A stretch of 8,816 nucleotides of DNA from JBGPBY01 sp041481485 (GTDB taxonomy: Bacteria; Acidobacteriota; Terriglobia; 20CM-2-55-15). The notes below the pieces were generated by a model, which made no database searches, was not told the DNA's origin, and saw only the letters and a list, made by a program, of their open reading frames with translations. The translations under genes and the position numbers were made by a program. Every line of letters starts with the position of its first letter. The first letter of the stretch is position 1. The DNA lies in contig JBGPBY010000303.1 in the NCBI GenBank assembly GCA_041481485.1, positions 1 to 8,816 of the forward strand, written 5' to 3'. Shown piece after piece: positions 6,276-8,816 of this stretch.

Positions 6276-6280
6276 GAGGG
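6276..6280 (+). promoter_or_regulatory. Ribosome-binding site fixing the start of the TPR gene
   Basis: GAGGG ends 7 nt before ATG 6288. It matters because the encoded protein looks shortened at its N-terminus: this site supports real initiation at 6288, and an in-frame TGA at 6255-6257 blocks any longer reading. Confidence 0.55.
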
Positions 6281-6287
6281 CAACGCG

Positions 6288-8075
6288 ATGGCTCCACTGC
6301 GCATACTTACCATCGTCCCCACAAGAATCGTTGTTTTCCGCAGCAGCCAGTCGATAAAACAGTTCGGACCGCTGGACGAAGCAGGCAACGCCAGTGACCG
6401 GCCGGTTTTCCAGCAGAACCCCGACATCAATTATCTGGTTCTCACTTCGGGAGACCATCTCTCCCACGACATTATCCGCGGACTGGTCCGCGAGTTCGCA
6501 CGCGACAGCATGAACCCTGTGCCGCTCTGGTTTCAGGAAGCGCTCGGCGAGTATTTCAGTTCGTTTCAAATCGGGCGGATGGGCAACGATCGCGTCATCA
6601 AGATGGGTTTGGATGACTACAAGAAGAAGTTGACGAATAAGGATCTCATTCCCCTCTCGTTCCTGTTCACGATGTCCGCAGCCGACTTCACCACCATGAA
6701 TTCGGACACGAAAAACTTCTTCGCCGCGGAGTCCTGCGCGCTATTCGAGTACCTGCTTCAAAACCGCCGCATCACTGCCACACTGAAGTTGATCAACAAC
6801 ATGGCAGATGGCAGGCCCGTCGCAGAAAGCTTTCGGGACGCATTCAAATTACCCATTCCGACCTTTGAAGAAAACTTCCGCCGGCACATTCAGGTTTCCA
6901 GACTCAGGGGCTGGAGCGTGACATTCACCGCTCTGTCGCTGGATCCAAACAAGAGATTGATCGCAGTCCTTTATGCCAACGAACCGGCTCCGCTGAAGTT
7001 ACCGGTAAATTTCGACACGATACGCGCCGCGGTTGAAATTCTGCCGGTTCGCCTGCTTACAGAAGCCCAGTCGGAAGCGTATCGCGGCGATCTTCTGTTC
7101 CACAGTGGCCGCTTGGAAGAGGCGGAATCGCATCTTCGAAACGCGTTCACTCTGGATGAAAAAGAGGCCGCGGCATACACATCGTTGGGCGCCGTCAAAT
7201 CGGCGCAACACGAATATGCCGCCGCGCAGGACTTCCTCGATAAAGCGTTGAGCGTGGATCCGGGCAGCTATCTGCCGTACTACTACGATGCGTCACTCAT
7301 TCGCAGGCATGCCAGAGAGTCGGGCGTGGATTTGTCCAATGATGCACTGGCAGAAATGCGCACTGCGTTAACCCGATCGGTGAAGATTGCGCCGGAGTTC
7401 GTAGAGACATCCGAGTTGCTGGCGGAAACGCAACGTCTCGCACATGGCGATCTCAATGCGTCGGCCAGGCTGCTGCTGGACGGCCTCAAGCGCGCACCCG
7501 GCCGCGAAAGCTTGCTGCTGGAAATGGCGAAAACCGCAGCGGAAGGCGGTCAGAAACCCACTGCCGGATGGATCCTTCAACGCCTCATTTTCAGCGGCAG
7601 TGCCGATAACCGTATGAAGGAAGAGGCGCGCGTTCTTCTCAATCAGTTGGGTCTCACAGCGGAACAAAGAGCCGCGTTCGGAGGAATTGCCGGCGGCGAC
7701 TCCGGAAATGATGCCGAACAGGGGTTCACCATTCGCCTCGTTTCAAAAGATGATCGGAAGGACCTGGCAAAGACGGCGCGAGCCCAGGCCCCAGGGAAAG
7801 TGGTGCGCGGCGCCATCACCAAAGTCGAATGTACGAAGGGGATGACGATTTACATCAAGCTTGGTACCAGGGGCGTGGACGAACGTATCGAAAACCTCCA
7901 TACCGATACTCCAGAACGAGTCGACTGGGTCGCGGACAATGGCGAGGCCATCAATTTCATTGCGTGCGGTGAGACGCCAATCCGCGGTTCGGTTGCCATT
8001 ACATACAAGCCGAAGCGAAAAGGATTGATGATGGGCGAGCCGCTCGTTGTGGAAATGCTGCGGATGGCGGAGTGA
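6288..8075 (+). CDS. TPR protein with degenerate gluzincin-like N-terminal domain
   Basis: A 595-residue protein. Residues 10-90 resemble the end of a gluzincin-type peptidase region common in exported TPR proteins of this phylum: PTRIVVFRSSQSIKQFGP (11-28), YLVLTSG (49-55), then the position of HExxH, which here reads R68-E-F-A-R72, followed by VPLWFQEALGEYF (78-90) where the third ligand Glu sits. Both zinc histidines are therefore arginine, and a peptidase role is unlikely. TPR-like helices span about 255-325 (AYRGDLLFHSGRLEEAESHLRNA, 264-286; YTSLGAVKSAQHEYAAAQDFLDKAL, 297-321), with more helical repeats to about 455. A beta-rich C-terminal domain covers about 480-595. No signal peptide is seen, although relatives I recall have one plus 70-100 more residues, so a 5' loss is possible. 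The FKBP gene follows after 46 nt, probably in the same transcript. Confidence 0.82.
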   Translation: MAPLRILTIVPTRIVVFRSSQSIKQFGPLDEAGNASDRPVFQQNPDINYLVLTSGDHLSHDIIRGLVREFARDSMNPVPLWFQEALGEYFSSFQIGRMGNDRVIKMGLDDYKKKLTNKDLIPLSFLFTMSAADFTTMNSDTKNFFAAESCALFEYLLQNRRITATLKLINNMADGRPVAESFRDAFKLPIPTFEENFRRHIQVSRLRGWSVTFTALSLDPNKRLIAVLYANEPAPLKLPVNFDTIRAAVEILPVRLLTEAQSEAYRGDLLFHSGRLEEAESHLRNAFTLDEKEAAAYTSLGAVKSAQHEYAAAQDFLDKALSVDPGSYLPYYYDASLIRRHARESGVDLSNDALAEMRTALTRSVKIAPEFVETSELLAETQRLAHGDLNASARLLLDGLKRAPGRESLLLEMAKTAAEGGQKPTAGWILQRLIFSGSADNRMKEEARVLLNQLGLTAEQRAAFGGIAGGDSGNDAEQGFTIRLVSKDDRKDLAKTARAQAPGKVVRGAITKVECTKGMTIYIKLGTRGVDERIENLHTDTPERVDWVADNGEAINFIACGETPIRGSVAITYKPKRKGLMMGEPLVVEMLRMAE

Positions 8076-8121
8076 TTCGATTAAACTGGCAGTCAAAAGT
8101 TTTCAGGAGGATTCGCGTCAC

Positions 8122-8589
8122 ATGCGAAAAATAATTTTTGTCCTTGGAGCACTGATCATTTCAACAGCCGTTATGTTCTCGCAGACGGGAGCTCGTTCAA
8201 CCACGCCGGCAGCAGCACCTGCGGCGAAGGCACCCGCGCCCGCTCAACCCACGATGGTCAAGACCGCATCCGGTCTCCAATACATGGATATCAAGGTGGG
8301 CGACGGACTGGTGGCGCTCAGCGGTAAAACGGTCAATGTGAAATACGATGGGTGGTTGTATGTGAACAACAAGCGCGGTTCGGAGTTCGACAAAGGAACC
8401 ATCGATCTGAAGATCGGGGCGCATGAAGTAATTCCCGGCTGGGAAGAAGGCCTGACGGGAATGAAGGTTGGCGGCAAGCGCGAACTGATCATCCCACCGG
8501 CTCTCGGATACGGCGCCCGCGGAGCGGGCGGAGTGATTCCTCCGAATGCCACGCTGGACTTTGAAGTCGAGCTGCTGAAAGTCTCCTGA
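8122..8589 (+). CDS. Exported FKBP-type peptidyl-prolyl cis-trans isomerase
   Basis: A 155-residue protein: a signal peptide about 1-21 (cleavage near FSQ-TGA), an Ala/Pro-rich linker (28-43) and a complete FKBP domain (about 46-155). The active-site residues are present: Y75 and D76 (VKYDGWL), F89 and D90 (EFDKG), V103-I104 and W107 (VIPGW), Y130 (ALGYGARG) and F147 (LDFEVELL). It should catalyse cis-trans isomerisation of X-Pro bonds in exported proteins in the periplasm, assisting folding. The compact length is like single-domain FkpA/FklB-type enzymes without a dimerisation domain. ATG 8122 was chosen because the signal peptide begins there and AGGAGG lies at 8105-8110; longer in-frame ATG 8047 overlaps the previous gene. 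No clear terminator follows. Confidence 0.95.
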   Translation: MRKIIFVLGALIISTAVMFSQTGARSTTPAAAPAAKAPAPAQPTMVKTASGLQYMDIKVGDGLVALSGKTVNVKYDGWLYVNNKRGSEFDKGTIDLKIGAHEVIPGWEEGLTGMKVGGKRELIIPPALGYGARGAGGVIPPNATLDFEVELLKVS

Positions 8590-8769
8590 TAGCCGGCACT
8601 GGTGCTGACAGTTTCGAATTGTTGCTTGATCCTGGCATATCTTGGATTTTTCTAGATTTTTCAGGCAAGACAATTGCTGAATTTGAGTGTTGCGGGATCC
8701 GCTCTTCGCGAAAGTGTTGAACCAGGCATCTTCGCTTGTCGACGCTCGCATCTGTCGAATTGAGCAACT
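8590..8769. other. Spacer after the FKBP gene
   Basis: About 180 bp without a supported gene. It holds an exact tandem of GATTTTTC (8645-8652 and 8655-8662, separated by TA). A minus-strand reading through here and across the FKBP gene is open but gives a composition unlike a real protein. No canonical hairpin plus T-run was found. Confidence 0.4.
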
Positions 8770-8792
8770 GTAGGGGCGGTCTATGACCGCCC
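8770..8792 (+). repeat. GTAG-headed REP-like hairpin
   Basis: GTAG (8770-8773) is followed at once by GGGCGGTC (8774-8781), a TAT loop and GACCGCCC (8785-8792), an 8-bp perfect stem. A GTAG/GTGG tetranucleotide placed 5' of a GC-rich hairpin is the hallmark of REP elements mobilised by RAYT-type transposases. No such transposase is in the window. Confidence 0.55.
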
Positions 8793-8816
8793 ACAATTGA
8801 GAGGCCTGCATTCCTC

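Noticed and set aside
8645..8662. Tandem GATTTTTC as an intrinsic terminator of the FKBP gene
   Set aside because: The T-runs are not preceded by a GC-rich hairpin; kept only as a short repeat in the spacer note.
1..8816. CRISPR array, tRNA, rRNA or insertion sequence
   Set aside because: No regularly spaced repeats, no cloverleaf or rRNA core sequence, and no transposase-like protein seen in any frame.

Overview
The window (about 8.8 kb, GC-rich) looks like chromosomal DNA of a soil-type Acidobacteriota or a close relative. This rests on family content, not on a marker gene. It carries several secreted small families that I associate with that phylum: a SnoaL-like protein, a DUF6152-type protein, an 'outer-domain' family seen twice here, and a TPR protein with a gluzincin-like N-terminal part. 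Nothing in it points to a phage, plasmid or insertion sequence.

Layout. Positions 1-178 are a leader holding a short direct repeat. Positions 179-715 (+) encode an exported SnoaL/NTF2-like protein. Positions 799-1498 (+) are a compact Phd/YefM-PIN (VapBC-like) toxin-antitoxin pair overlapping by 29 nt, with a good sigma70-type promoter placed so that the antitoxin mRNA would be leaderless. The toxin gene converges on a lower-GC exported hypothetical gene (1524-2114, -). Positions 2206-5189 (-) form a tightly packed three-gene operon, in transcription order: a DUF6152-like exported protein, a 575-aa exported fusion of an uncharacterised domain with a metallo-beta-lactamase (MBL) fold, and a third exported protein that repeats the uncharacterised domain of the fusion. 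The joins are a stop codon abutting a start, then an ATGA overlap. A 511-bp divergent spacer follows, with a candidate promoter for the operon and a twin-hairpin REP-like element. Next come a small glycine-tailed RRM RNA-binding protein (5701-6033, +) with a stem-loop behind it, a 595-aa TPR protein whose N-terminal peptidase-like motif is degenerate (6288-8075, +), and an exported FKBP-type prolyl isomerase (8122-8589, +) 46 nt downstream. The window ends in another REP-like hairpin headed by GTAG.

How the genes may work together. The three-gene operon is the most distinctive unit. All three products have signal peptides, translation looks coupled, and two of them share a domain of roughly 220-240 residues. 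I infer a joint extracytoplasmic role, possibly around one substrate or complex, but the chemistry cannot be read from sequence. The MBL domain has lost both histidines of the HxHxDH motif (SxDxDH instead) while keeping the other ligands. The TPR protein shows a parallel case: its HExxH-equivalent reads RExxR. The FKBP is probably co-expressed with the TPR protein and would act in the periplasm. The toxin-antitoxin pair and RRM gene look like independent units.
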